From contig CAWJKM010000004.1 in the NCBI GenBank assembly GCA_963843525.1, forward strand, positions 248,001 through 312,000: 64,000 nt of DNA. Reading direction: 5' to 3'. Every line of letters starts with the position of its first letter. Position 1 is the first letter of the stretch. The DNA is from DATJPR01 sp963843525 (GTDB taxonomy: Bacteria; Bacteroidota; Ignavibacteria; UBA10030; UBA6906). The notes beneath the pieces are model-generated. The model was not told the DNA's origin and made no database searches. It worked only from the letters and a program-made list of their open reading frames with translations. The position numbers and the translations under genes were made by a program. Below are positions 53,361 through 62,507 of this stretch, piece after piece.

Positions 53361-54334
53361 GGCCGTTGAAGATACATCACTTCGGTGATCACTGTCCCGA
53401 CTGCCTCAAGGCTTTCGGCGCTGCAATGATCGGGAGTGTCTTTGAGGCTGTGCCAGTAGCGGTTGGTCGGGTCGGGATAATTGAAATCGATGATATCAAT
53501 GGTCTTAATCCCGGCTTCATTCAAAGGGAGATGGTCGTCGATGATCGCTTCACCGACCGCATCGACGAATTGTCGGACACCGAGGTTGTGAGCAGTGCTC
53601 CAAACGAGATCAACGATATCGGGGGCATACTGGACAGAATTTGCCTCCTTGGGAAGTTCAAGAAAGGTATCGCCAACCATGTCGAGGAGGATGCCAAAAC
53701 GGGGTGCGTAGGCAGGCGCCATGACTTTGGCAAAATACCGTGTCCCCAGGAGATACAGATCGTGGTCCCCTTCTTTTCCGTAGTCTTCACCATCAACGAG
53801 GAGAATATCGACCCCGATAGGCGGAGGGGTGTGTTTCAACAGTGAGGCAAGCTCAAGAAGCACAGCGACGCCGCTTGCCCCATCGTTTGCACCGAGAATG
53901 GGCTGGTTTCTCCGTGATTTGTCTTCGTCGTTCTCTGCACGCGGTCTGGTGTCCCAGTGCGCGAGGAACAGGATTCGCGTGGTGTCGTGGGGACGAAAAC
54001 GCGCGAAAATGTTCGTTAACGAAAGGGTTTCATCATATCCCTGATGAGAGAACCTCTGCAACGAAACTGTGTCCGCAAGCTCCTGAAGAGTCCGATTCAG
54101 GTATGCGAGACATGCTTCATGTCCGGCGGAATTCGGATTCCGCGGGCCGTAGGAGGTCTGCTTGAGGAGATACGCGTACGCCGCTTTTCCATCAAATCGC
54201 GGAATTGTCAAACCCACCGTTGCATTCGTCGGGGAAGTGGATGGAGGTGTGGAAATCGTCTGCGTTTTCTGCCGGTCTTGAGAACAACCGCTCACTGCGA
54301 GGAGAAGCAACCAGAAACCGATGAAATGCTTCAC
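53357..54334 (-). CDS. M28 family peptidase / glutaminyl cyclase-like lipoprotein
   Basis: The lipobox LLLLAVSGCSQ puts a lipidated Cys near residue 17. The zinc peptidase fold has the ligands in order: FLAHWDTRP (His, Asp), GANDGASGVA (Asp), VDGEDYG (Glu), LLDMVGD and DDHLPLNEAG (His). This ordering, with DGED and FNYPDPTNRYWH later, matches glutaminyl-peptide cyclotransferase-like members as well as aminopeptidases of M28. The enzyme is periplasmic or on the outer membrane. It is first in a three-gene overlapping operon with prmA and the Ppx/GppA gene. A promoter-like TTATATTGAGA motif lies about 30 bases upstream of its start. Confidence 0.9.
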   Translation of the reverse strand: MKHFIGFWLLLLAVSGCSQDRQKTQTISTPPSTSPTNATVGLTIPRFDGKAAYAYLLKQTSYGPRNPNSAGHEACLAYLNRTLQELADTVSLQRFSHQGYDETLSLTNIFARFRPHDTTRILFLAHWDTRPRAENDEDKSRRNQPILGANDGASGVAVLLELASLLKHTPPPIGVDILLVDGEDYGKEGDHDLYLLGTRYFAKVMAPAYAPRFGILLDMVGDTFLELPKEANSVQYAPDIVDLVWSTAHNLGVRQFVDAVGEAIIDDHLPLNEAGIKTIDIIDFNYPDPTNRYWHSLKDTPDHCSAESLEAVGTVITEVMYLQRP

Positions 54335-54363
54335 TGATCGTGCCAGGGGATGAGAATGGTTTT

Positions 54364-54378
54364 TCTCAATATAAGAGA
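54364..54378 (-). promoter_or_regulatory. TCTCTTATATTGAGA motif, probable promoter of the M28-prmA-ppx operon
   Basis: On the minus strand the motif ends about 30 bases before the ATG, a good place for a -10 box. TTGCAT lies 18 bases upstream of TTATAT and could be the -35 box. The same 15 bases occur at 30661-30675. Confidence 0.42.
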
Positions 54379-54458
54379 AAGAAGGGTGTGAAATGCAACT
54401 TTCCCGGGGTGTGGATCGTCATACAAGATAGCGATCCCACACTGAAATCGGAGGTTCC

Positions 54459-55400
54459 ATGACAGCGACACGTAGCTTATTCACGATTACAGTTGCACTT
54501 ACTGCGGCTCTCACGTTCGCCTCCTGCGCGGAGCGACGGCTCAATTCTTCACCGATGGATTCACAACATTTTGACAAGAAATTCACCGTCAACGCCGGCG
54601 GGACCTTGAAGGTTGTCACCGACGTCGGAACCGTTCGTGTGCGGGGAGGGGCGGGGAATGAAGTATCCGTAGTCGCCGACATGCACGGTCGCGAACGCGA
54701 TCTTGAGAAATTCCACATCACGGCGGATCAGCAGGGAAACGACGTGGAAGTGCGGGGTGAATTTTCGGGAAGGGGCAGCTCCTGGTTCGGGGGGATCAAC
54801 AATTTTGATGCGGATTTCGTTGTGACGGTGCCCAAAGAGTATAATGTCGACATTAAGACCTCCGGTGGGAATATCGAGATCACTGCCATCAAAGGGACAG
54901 TGCGGGGAGGAACATCGGGGGGAGATGTGAACGTTCATGATGTTGAAGGACCGATTACGACGGAAACATCCGGCGGCACGGTTGTCGCGGAGAAAGTTGC
55001 GGGAGACGTCAGGATGAGCACATCCGGCGGGGACGTGCACGCCAAAGCAATCACCGGGAACATCAATGTCAAGACATCAGGCGGGAATGTAGAGGTCGAT
55101 GGGACAGACGGTGAGGTGGAAGCGAGGACATCCGGGGGAAATGTCTCCATCAGAGTAGCCGGAAAGAACAAGGGGATCTATGCTGAAACATCGGGCGGGA
55201 ATGTGGATTTCTACGTTCCCAAGGATATCGGCGCGGAGGTTGATCTTTCCACCAGCGGTGGGGAGGTGACGTGTGACATGCCGATCACGGTTTCCGGGAA
55301 AATCAGGAGCGATGAAATCCGAGGCACGCTCAACGGCGGTGGCGCACGGTTGTATGGCCATACGTCAGGCGGGAACGTCACCGTTCGTGAGAACAAATAA
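54459..55400 (+). CDS. DUF4097-family beta-strand repeat lipoprotein
   Basis: Signal peptide with a lipobox (ALTFASCAER, Cys near residue 23), then a right-handed beta-helix-like domain of the DUF4097 (putative adhesin) family. From about residue 135 a TSGG-type turn recurs about every 17-25 residues (KTSGGNIEI, TSGGDVNV, TSGGTVVA, STSGGDVHA, KTSGGNVEV, RTSGGNVSI, ETSGGNVDF, STSGGEVTC, HTSGGNVTV). It is probably periplasmic or at the outer membrane; the function of the family is unknown. An ggaggt stands five bases before the ATG. A terminator follows at 55425. Confidence 0.88.
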   Translation: MTATRSLFTITVALTAALTFASCAERRLNSSPMDSQHFDKKFTVNAGGTLKVVTDVGTVRVRGGAGNEVSVVADMHGRERDLEKFHITADQQGNDVEVRGEFSGRGSSWFGGINNFDADFVVTVPKEYNVDIKTSGGNIEITAIKGTVRGGTSGGDVNVHDVEGPITTETSGGTVVAEKVAGDVRMSTSGGDVHAKAITGNINVKTSGGNVEVDGTDGEVEARTSGGNVSIRVAGKNKGIYAETSGGNVDFYVPKDIGAEVDLSTSGGEVTCDMPITVSGKIRSDEIRGTLNGGGARLYGHTSGGNVTVRENK

Positions 55401-55424
55401 CTATTCTTCATATGCTGTGAAGAG

Positions 55425-55460
55425 CGCAGCCCCGGGAGAGTTCCGGGGCTGCGGTGTTTC
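55425..55460. terminator. Terminator between convergent genes
   Basis: cgcagccccgg (55425-55435) and ccggggctgcg (55443-55453) form an 11-bp perfect stem with a seven-base loop, followed by gtgtttc. It serves the DUF4097 gene and could serve dacB in reverse. Confidence 0.8.
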
Positions 55461-55463
55461 TGA

Positions 55464-56978
55464 TCAGGGCATCGGGGCAAGCGGGGCATGATACGATACC
55501 AGAAATGAGGCTATGCTATCCTGCACCGCGCGGAAGGCTCTCGTTGGACCGGCGAAGTTTTCCATCATCATTGAAAACCCCAGGAGCTGAGAATCTCGCG
55601 TTTCAACAAATCCACTCAGGGAAGACACCCCGGACATCGACCCCGTTTTTGCATGCACCCGGGATTCAGCGATTGTCCCCATCATACGGTCCTCCAGCGT
55701 CCCATCTTTGCCTGCGATGGGAAGAGAAGCGGCGAACACGGGCCACAGGGTCGGTTTCTCATGCATCGCATTCAGGAGACGGAAGATGGCTCTCGAGGTG
55801 GTCAGGTTGTAGCGGGACAACCCCGACCCATCGGCGATAACGAGTCCTGCCGTATCGAGCTGGATTGACTGCAAAAACATCCGCACCGCGTGAGTCCCAT
55901 CGTTCCATGTGCCCTGCGCACCCGATTCCGCCGCACCGAGCGTTTTGAGGATGCACTCTGCTGAAAGGTTGTCGCTGACCTTATTCATGAACGTGATTAC
56001 AGAATCCAGCCGATGCGACACGACCGCCGTTTCCTGCACATTGCGCGGAACCGTGTCGAGTGTGATTTCTGAAACATGAACTCCCATTTTTTGCAGTGCC
56101 CCGGCAAAAAGATTCGCCGCGTAGAAATCGGGCTCCCAAACGGCCACTGTCTCAGTTCTGTGTGCGCGCCGGGCAATCTCTCCTTGTACCGAAATCTGAT
56201 TTGATGGGTGCTGGAGATGCCGCATCACCTCCAGGGGATGAACGACTGAATCGACGACAGTTGCACGGTTGAGAATCCTGACGAAATCCGTCGTGGGGAC
56301 CGTAAAGACCCTCGGGGCGGCTCCAACAGAGTCGCCGGCCTCAATGTGGAGATCGATGGTATTGGAATTGACCGTCAGGGCCGACACGCCCATTCCCGAT
56401 GGATCCGAAGCGTCATCCCACATCCAGCCTCTTCCCCAATACACACTGTCGAACCGGGATGGATCTCCGACCACCTTCCAATTTTCCCGGAAGGGGAGAT
56501 GGAGCACAACCGTGGTGGCAAGATCTTCCAGGTCCGATGTAGTGAGAATTGGATCTCCGCCGCCTTCGAGATAAATCGTCTGCTTGAGAGAATCCACCGC
56601 GACACGCGTTTCCAGACGGGAGAGCGGCCCCAGGATAGTCAGTGCGGCGGCAGAGGTAAACAACTTCTGGTTTGATGCAGGAGTGAAGAGCATGTCGGCA
56701 TTTCGCTCGTAAATGACCTGCCCATCCCTGAGTGAGCCGATGACAAGAGCAATGTTCGATGGTGGGAAAAGGGTATCCGGGAGGAGTTCATCAATTTTCC
56801 GGGCGAGCTCGGCGTCGCGGGTAAAAATCCCCGACCCCTTTTCGGATGCGTAGTGGGAGAGTTGATGGGAACCGGAGCAGGCCTGGAGCGCAAAGGCCAG
56901 GAGAATGAGCCATTGCACCCTCGGGGTCCGGGGAAAACTTGTGGGGACGGCCGACGCGGGAGAGGGTTTTACTACCAT
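55464..56978 (-). CDS. dacB: D-alanyl-D-alanine carboxypeptidase/endopeptidase (PBP4-like, S13)
   Basis: Class C low-molecular-weight penicillin-binding protein with the three active-site motifs: SxxK in FTPASNQKLFT, SxN in VSDNLSAE and KTG in HAKTGSMSG. The large insertion between the first two motifs typical of S13 is present. The N-terminal segment LILLAFALQACSG has a lipobox Cys, so the enzyme is likely anchored in the periplasm. The start is set at 56978 to give this signal; the frame is open to 57050 but overlaps the secA promoter. It trims or opens peptidoglycan cross-links. The gene is divergent from secA. Confidence 0.93.
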   Translation of the reverse strand: MVVKPSPASAVPTSFPRTPRVQWLILLAFALQACSGSHQLSHYASEKGSGIFTRDAELARKIDELLPDTLFPPSNIALVIGSLRDGQVIYERNADMLFTPASNQKLFTSAAALTILGPLSRLETRVAVDSLKQTIYLEGGGDPILTTSDLEDLATTVVLHLPFRENWKVVGDPSRFDSVYWGRGWMWDDASDPSGMGVSALTVNSNTIDLHIEAGDSVGAAPRVFTVPTTDFVRILNRATVVDSVVHPLEVMRHLQHPSNQISVQGEIARRAHRTETVAVWEPDFYAANLFAGALQKMGVHVSEITLDTVPRNVQETAVVSHRLDSVITFMNKVSDNLSAECILKTLGAAESGAQGTWNDGTHAVRMFLQSIQLDTAGLVIADGSGLSRYNLTTSRAIFRLLNAMHEKPTLWPVFAASLPIAGKDGTLEDRMMGTIAESRVHAKTGSMSGVSSLSGFVETRDSQLLGFSMMMENFAGPTRAFRAVQDSIASFLVSYHAPLAPMP

Positions 56979-57006
56979 ATTGTCTGTGTTCCGGGAATGT
57001 TCGTTA

Positions 57007-57035
57007 TTGTTTCCATTCGCGAATCTCCCTATATT
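57007..57035 (+). promoter_or_regulatory. Probable promoter of secA
   Basis: TTGTTT (57007-57012), a 17-base spacer and TATATT (57030-57035), 33 bases before the secA ATG. The -10 is five of six to the sigma-70 consensus and the spacing is ideal. Confidence 0.55.
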
Positions 57036-57068
57036 TACTCTAATAATCAACGTTCAGGCGGGTACGGA

Positions 57069-60000
57069 ATGCTACAGATTTTGAAAAAAGTGTTCGGGAG
57101 CAAACACGAAAAGGACGTTCGTGCGCTGCTCCCGCTGGTCGACGAAATCAACGCTCACGTGGAGGAGTATCAGGGCCTTACCGATGACGAGTTGAAGGCG
57201 AAAACGGACGAATTTCGCGGCCGGATCCGGGAGTCCATCAAGGATCACGAGGCGCACCTTCAGGAGTTGCGTGAACAATTGAAGGAGGACGTTGACCAGC
57301 CAACCAGGGAGTCCTTGCTTGAGCAGATCGATGAGACCGAGGACGCGAAAGACGAAACCACCGCCGAGGCCCTTGACGCCGTACTCCCCGAGGCGTTCGC
57401 AGTGGTGAAGGAGGCCTGCCGGAGGCTCACGGAACGCAAGCATCGGTTCGATCTGCTCGGAAATCCGAGCATCTGGGAGATGGTCCCGTTCGACGTTCAA
57501 TTGATTGGCGGGATCGTGCTCCATCAGGGGAAAATTGCCGAAATGGCCACGGGGGAAGGCAAGACCCTCGTAGCGACCATGCCGATGTACCTCAATGCTC
57601 TTCCCGGTCGCGGGGTGCATCTCGTGACGGTGAACGACTATCTTGCAAAACGAGACAGCATTTGGATGGGGCAGGTCTTTGAATTCCTGGGTCTGAGTGT
57701 CGGTTGCATCCAGACTTCACTCGATCCCCATCAGAGGCGGAGAGAGTACGCGTGCGATATCACCTACGGGACCAACAATGAATTTGGATTCGATTACCTT
57801 CGCGACAACATGGTGATCGACAAAGAAGATCTGGTTCAACGGGAATACTATTATACCATCGTCGACGAAGTGGACTCCGTCCTCATTGACGAAGCAAGGA
57901 CCCCGCTCATTATCAGCGGCCCGGTAAAAAGCGAGGACCACAAGTTCGATGAGATGAAGCCGTTTGTCGAGCGCATCGTCAATCAGCAACGGAACTTTGT
58001 CTCAAAAATCGTCGCAGATGCCGAGAAGTTGATTACAGAATCGAAGGAAAAGGAGGCGGGGGTTCTCCTGCTGCGGGCCTTCCGTGGTCTGCCGAAACAC
58101 CCGCGGGTGATGAAAGTGCTCACTGAGCCGGCGCACAAGAAACTGGTCCAGGAAACGGAATCCGATTATATGCGGGACCAGTCGAGCCGGATGCATGAAA
58201 TCGATGATGAACTGTACTACGCGATTGATGAAAAAAACCACCAGATCAATTTGACGGAGAAGGGACGGGAATATCTCGCCCCGCTCGTCGGCGACAAGGA
58301 CTTCTTCGTGCTTCCCGACCTGGGAACGGAGATCAGCGTGCTGGAGGCTGATACTTCGATGGATGCGGCGAAGAAGCAGGAGCGGAAGGATGAACTGAAC
58401 CTGCTGTATGCAGAGCGCAGCGAGAGGATCCATACTGTCACTCAGCTCCTCAGGGCGTATTCGCTCTATGTCAAGGATGATGAATATGTCGTATCGGACG
58501 ACGGGAAGGTGATGATTGTCGACGAGTTCACCGGTCGCCTTCTCCCCGGTCGGCGGTATTCCGACGGTCTTCATCAGGCGATCGAGGCGAAGGAGGGGGT
58601 GAAGGTTGAGCGCGACATGCAGACTCTCGCAACGATCACCCTGCAGAATTACTTCCGTCTCTACAATAAGCTGGCAGGGATGACAGGGACGGCGGAAACA
58701 GAGGCGGCGGAGTTTTTCGACATTTACAAGCTGGACGTGGTCGTTATTCCCACCAACAAGCCATTGATTCGTTCAGACGTCCACGACGTCGTGTACAAGA
58801 CCAAGCGTGAAAAGTATAACGCGGTCGTTGAGGCGATAGAAAAGAAGCGCGAAGAAGGACGCCCGGTGCTCGTCGGGACCACCAGCGTCGAAGTATCGGA
58901 GACATTGAGCCGGATGCTGAAGAGAAAGAACGTTCCGCACAACGTTCTGAACGCGAAACATCACCAGCGGGAGGCGGAAATTGTCTCGCTCGCAGGACTC
59001 TCCGGTCAGATTACCATCGCGACGAACATGGCGGGCCGCGGAACCGACATCAAGCTCGGACCCGGTGTTCGCGAGGCCGGCGGATTGCATATTGTGGGCA
59101 CGGAGCGTCACGAAGCGCGGCGGATTGACCGGCAGTTGCGCGGACGGGCGGGCCGGCAGGGGGATCCCGGTTCCTCGCTCTTCTTCCTTTCCCTCGAAGA
59201 TGATCTCATGCGGCTCTTCGGCAGCGATCGCATCGCCGGCATCATGGGGCGGCTGGGGCTGCAGGAAGGTGAGGTGATCCAGCATCCGCTCATCACCCGT
59301 TCTGTTGAGCGCGCGCAGCGGAAGGTGGAAGAAAATAACTTCGGCATCAGGAAACGTCTGTTGGAATATGACAATGTCATGAACCAACAGCGCGAGGTGA
59401 TCTACACCCGGCGCCGGCGTGCGCTGGTGAGCGATCGCATTAAAGACGACATGATCGATCTTGTCGAGGAGTTCGCACAAAAACTCGTCGATAAGTACTA
59501 CAATGATGGCGAAATTGAACCGCTTCGGAACGACTTGCGGGCGCAGCTTCTCGTGGACCTCACCCTCTCGCCGAAGGAATGGCAGCAATCCGGCCCCGAA
59601 GGTGTAAAAGAGATCATCGTCAAAGCTGCGAAGGAGTTTTACCGGCGTAAAGAGGAGCGGCTCGGCAACGAAATCATGGGGATCATCGAGAAGCGGGTGA
59701 TGTTGCAGGTGATCGACGACAAGTGGAAGGATCATCTCCGCGAGATGGATGACCTGAAAGAGGGTATTCACCTGCGTGCCTACGGACAGAAGGATCCGTT
59801 GGTGGAGTACAAGACGGAGGCCTTCCGGATGTTCATGGAGTTGCTGGACCTGGTGAATACGGAAGTTGTGACGTCGGTCTTCAGACTCTATCCCGCGCAG
59901 GCGCAGGATCTGGCGCCATTGGCGTCGGCCCGGAGACCCCAGCAAATGCACCTGATGCACGATTCAGCGGCCGGGATGGGATTCCAGGGAAATCGCGAGG

Positions 60001-60140
60001 CCGTGCCCGGCGCTCCGGAGCAGAACCCCGCCGCACGGGCGGGAAAAGTCCAGCCCATTCATGTCGGCGAAAAGGTCGGCCGCAACGATCCCTGCCCTTG
60101 CGGCAGTGGAAAAAAGTATAAACAGTGCCATGGCAAATAA
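57069..60140 (+). CDS. secA: Preprotein translocase ATPase SecA
   Basis: SecA drives secretory proteins through SecYEG. Motifs: Walker A MATGEGKTLVATMPM, DEVDSVLIDEARTPLIISGP in part (Walker B and the preprotein link), TNMAGRGTDIKLGPGV, RQLRGRAGRQGDPGSS, and a C-terminal zinc motif CPCGSGKKYKQCHG. At 1023 aa it is longer than the E. coli protein (901 aa). Extra blocks of acidic, helical sequence lie near residues 50-110 and about 310-430, as in Bacteroidetes and Chlorobi SecA. The start MLQILKKVFGS at 57069 matches the family; the open frame to 56853 overlaps dacB. A promoter lies 33 bases upstream. It is followed by the PII gene after 12 bases. Confidence 0.97.
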   Translation: MLQILKKVFGSKHEKDVRALLPLVDEINAHVEEYQGLTDDELKAKTDEFRGRIRESIKDHEAHLQELREQLKEDVDQPTRESLLEQIDETEDAKDETTAEALDAVLPEAFAVVKEACRRLTERKHRFDLLGNPSIWEMVPFDVQLIGGIVLHQGKIAEMATGEGKTLVATMPMYLNALPGRGVHLVTVNDYLAKRDSIWMGQVFEFLGLSVGCIQTSLDPHQRRREYACDITYGTNNEFGFDYLRDNMVIDKEDLVQREYYYTIVDEVDSVLIDEARTPLIISGPVKSEDHKFDEMKPFVERIVNQQRNFVSKIVADAEKLITESKEKEAGVLLLRAFRGLPKHPRVMKVLTEPAHKKLVQETESDYMRDQSSRMHEIDDELYYAIDEKNHQINLTEKGREYLAPLVGDKDFFVLPDLGTEISVLEADTSMDAAKKQERKDELNLLYAERSERIHTVTQLLRAYSLYVKDDEYVVSDDGKVMIVDEFTGRLLPGRRYSDGLHQAIEAKEGVKVERDMQTLATITLQNYFRLYNKLAGMTGTAETEAAEFFDIYKLDVVVIPTNKPLIRSDVHDVVYKTKREKYNAVVEAIEKKREEGRPVLVGTTSVEVSETLSRMLKRKNVPHNVLNAKHHQREAEIVSLAGLSGQITIATNMAGRGTDIKLGPGVREAGGLHIVGTERHEARRIDRQLRGRAGRQGDPGSSLFFLSLEDDLMRLFGSDRIAGIMGRLGLQEGEVIQHPLITRSVERAQRKVEENNFGIRKRLLEYDNVMNQQREVIYTRRRRALVSDRIKDDMIDLVEEFAQKLVDKYYNDGEIEPLRNDLRAQLLVDLTLSPKEWQQSGPEGVKEIIVKAAKEFYRRKEERLGNEIMGIIEKRVMLQVIDDKWKDHLREMDDLKEGIHLRAYGQKDPLVEYKTEAFRMFMELLDLVNTEVVTSVFRLYPAQAQDLAPLASARRPQQMHLMHDSAAGMGFQGNREAVPGAPEQNPAARAGKVQPIHVGEKVGRNDPCPCGSGKKYKQCHGK

Positions 60141-60152
60141 GGGACTTCTTCC

Positions 60153-60491
60153 ATGAAGAAAATAGAAGCCATCATCCGGCCATTCAGAATCGATGATGTC
60201 CGGGAGGCGCTCGCGGAGATCGGCGTGAAAGGGATGACGCTGACGGAAGTCAAAGGGTATGGGCGCCAGAAAGGGCACACAGAATTGTACCGCGGGTCAG
60301 AGTATCAGATAGACTTTCTTCCAAAATTGAAACTCGAAGTGGTGGTCTCCGATGCACAAGTAGAAAAAGTCGTGGAGACCATTGTGAAGGCGGCGAAGAC
60401 CGGTCAGGTCGGCGACGGGAAAATCTTTATCTATCCTCTGGAAGATGCCGTGCGTGTGCGCACGGGCGAATCTGGTGATGAGGCATTATAG
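60153..60491 (+). CDS. glnB: PII nitrogen regulatory protein
   Basis: 112-residue trimeric PII signal protein sensing 2-oxoglutarate and ATP/ADP. Standard motifs: MKKIEAIIRPFRIDDVREAL at the start, the T-loop GHTELYRGSEY with Tyr51 (uridylylation site), and TGQVGDGKIFI (the B-loop). No amtB follows, so it is the GlnB rather than GlnK arrangement. It starts 12 bases after secA, which suggests co-transcription, an unusual neighbour for PII. Confidence 0.96.
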   Translation: MKKIEAIIRPFRIDDVREALAEIGVKGMTLTEVKGYGRQKGHTELYRGSEYQIDFLPKLKLEVVVSDAQVEKVVETIVKAAKTGQVGDGKIFIYPLEDAVRVRTGESGDEAL

Positions 60492-60631
60492 GTCCGGTTC
60501 TGCACGCTCCTCAGGGGTACGCTTCTGTCCTGTGTCCGGGGGTTTGACTCGCCATGGTTCCCGGTGGGGAACCTGCGAAAGCCCACCTCCACCCTCCACC
60601 GCTGCTCCGCTCATATCTGGAATACCATGCA

Positions 60632-61546
60632 ATGGATGAACTGACGGCGGGCGCAGAAGGCTTTCGGGCGGGATATGTTGCACTCGTCGGAGCACCGAAT
60701 GTCGGGAAGTCCACTCTCCTCAACTTCATTCTGGGTCAGAAACTCTCGATTGTCTCTCCCAAGCCACAGACAACCCGGCATAAGATCCTGGGCATCCTCT
60801 CGACTGAGCAGATGCAGGTCATTTTTCTCGACACCCCCGGCATCATCGATCCCCGATATGCCCTGCACAGAGCCATGATGGATCAATCAGCCTCGGCACT
60901 GTCGGACGCCGACATCGTTCTTTTCATGGCAGATCTGTCCGAGCCGAAATTCAACATCCACCGGAATGCCTTCGACAAGGTGCGGACCCTGAGAAAGCCC
61001 GTTTACCTCGTCCTCAACAAATGCGATTGCGTTCAGAATGCGGTGATTGAGGAGCGACGCACCGCCTATATGCAGTCCGGCTCCTTCAAGCGCACGTTTG
61101 CGATATCCGCCCTGAAAGGATCCGGAGTCCCCGACCTTGTGACGGCGCTGGCAGGGGATCTTCCCCGGCATCCACCATATTATCCCATGGATGTGGTCAG
61201 CGATCGTCAACAACGGTTCTTTGTCGCGGAGATCATCCGCGAGAAGATCTTTATGCTCACACGGGATGAAATTCCCTACTCCACTTCGGTCGACGTCGTT
61301 GAATTCAAAGAGCGGGAGGCAGGGAAGTGGTTCGTGAGCGCGGACATCATCGTGGAACGGGCCTCACAGAAGGGCATCGTGATCGGGAAGGGCGGGGCTC
61401 TGCTCAAGGAGATCGGCCAACAGGCCAGGAGCGATATCGAAAAGTTCCTTGAATACCCGATCTATCTTGATTTGCACGTCAAGGTACGGGAAAAGTGGCG
61501 TGAGAAAGAGGAGTGGGTCCGGAGATTCGGATACCATAAGGATTGA
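60632..61546 (+). CDS. era: GTPase Era
   Basis: Small GTPase needed for 30S ribosome maturation, binding the 3' end of 16S rRNA. G1 VGAPNVGKSTLLN, G2 SPKPQTTRHKI, G3 DTPG, G4 NKCD, and the C-terminal KH domain with VIGKGGALLKEIGQQARSDI, then LEYPIYLDLHVKVREKWR. Length (304 aa) is normal. The ATG at 60632 gives the family start; the longer frame to 60554 has no site. It is followed 37 bases later by an EamA transporter. Confidence 0.97.
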   Translation: MDELTAGAEGFRAGYVALVGAPNVGKSTLLNFILGQKLSIVSPKPQTTRHKILGILSTEQMQVIFLDTPGIIDPRYALHRAMMDQSASALSDADIVLFMADLSEPKFNIHRNAFDKVRTLRKPVYLVLNKCDCVQNAVIEERRTAYMQSGSFKRTFAISALKGSGVPDLVTALAGDLPRHPPYYPMDVVSDRQQRFFVAEIIREKIFMLTRDEIPYSTSVDVVEFKEREAGKWFVSADIIVERASQKGIVIGKGGALLKEIGQQARSDIEKFLEYPIYLDLHVKVREKWREKEEWVRRFGYHKD

Positions 61547-61583
61547 ACGTCATGCCCTGTCCGGGCAGCCAAAGAGTCAAGTC

Positions 61584-62492
61584 ATGCCTGCACCGAAAAA
61601 TCTCCGCCTGCTCGTCCTGATAGGGTTCGTCGTTGTGAGCACGGTCTGGGGATCGACCTGGCTTGCGATTAAAATGGGACTGGAATACCTGCCCCCGTTT
61701 CTTTCCGCCGGGGCGAGATTTGTGGTGGCTTCTCTCCTTCTGTTTGTGATCATCCGGATCCGCGGACTCCGCATCACCTTTACTCCCGAAGCATTGAAGA
61801 CATACTTCGCCATCGGGGTCCTTTCGTTTTCCCTCCCCTTCGCCCTTGTGTACTGGGGGGAACAGTTCATCCCCAGTTCGCTTGGGAGCATTCTCTTCGG
61901 AGCGTTCCCTTTCACTGTTGCCCTCTGTTCGCATTTCTTCTCCGATGATGAGAAGCTTGATAAATTCAAAATGACCGGGACAATCATCGGATTCGTCGGC
62001 ATTGTCGTCATTTTTGCGCCCGGTCTGAGCTGGACCGGAAACGAGGGCATGATGGGAATGGCGGCAGTGCTTGTTTCGATGGTGCTCCAGGCCTACGCCC
62101 TTGTCCCCATTAAAAAGCATGGGAAGAATATCAGTCCTTTCGTCATGAATTTCGTCGGCATGACGATGAGTGCGCTGTTCTTGTTGTTCCTGGCAGCGGT
62201 ATTCGAGCGCGAACAACGCATCGTATGGAACACAGTCTCCATCAGTGCCGTGCTGTATCTCGCTGTCGTCGGTTCCGTCATTGCGTTCGTCACGTATTAC
62301 TGGTTGCTCAAGCACCTTGAGGCCGTCTACCTCTCCCTTTCAAGCTTCATCAATCCAATTATTGCGGTCATCCTCGGATCTATGGTCCTCGACGAAAAAC
62401 TCGATACTTCTGTGGCCGTGGGAGCCGGCTTCGTCCTCGTCGGTATTCTTGCCACAAACGGGAGAGCGATTCTCGTGAAGTTTCACCTGTAA
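61584..62492 (+). CDS. EamA/DMT-family transporter
   Basis: Ten predicted membrane helices in two EamA repeats: first repeat from VVVSTVWGSTWLAIKMGLEYLP, with FALVYWGEQFIPSSLGSILF; second repeat from MMGMAAVLVSMVLQAYALVP with YWLLKHLEAVYLSLSSFINP at its end. The family exports or imports small metabolites such as amino acids or nucleobases; the substrate is not known. The frame runs back to 61449, overlapping era, but the ATG at 61584 is the natural start. An M1 peptidase gene follows after 15 bases. Confidence 0.92.
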   Translation: MPAPKNLRLLVLIGFVVVSTVWGSTWLAIKMGLEYLPPFLSAGARFVVASLLLFVIIRIRGLRITFTPEALKTYFAIGVLSFSLPFALVYWGEQFIPSSLGSILFGAFPFTVALCSHFFSDDEKLDKFKMTGTIIGFVGIVVIFAPGLSWTGNEGMMGMAAVLVSMVLQAYALVPIKKHGKNISPFVMNFVGMTMSALFLLFLAAVFEREQRIVWNTVSISAVLYLAVVGSVIAFVTYYWLLKHLEAVYLSLSSFINPIIAVILGSMVLDEKLDTSVAVGAGFVLVGILATNGRAILVKFHL

Positions 62493-62507
62493 ACGAAGGA
62501 AAGATCG

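Noticed and set aside
54900..55390. DNA tandem repeat or CRISPR-like array
   Set aside because: The repeated acatcsggsgg units are codons for TSGG turns in the DUF4097 protein with variable spacing, not direct repeats with spacers.
56853..57068. N-terminal extension of SecA
   Set aside because: It overlaps dacB and the probable secA promoter; SecA starts at MLQILKK.
58773..59960. Minus-strand frame of 395 codons
   Set aside because: It is antisense to secA and reads as His/Leu-rich low-information sequence.
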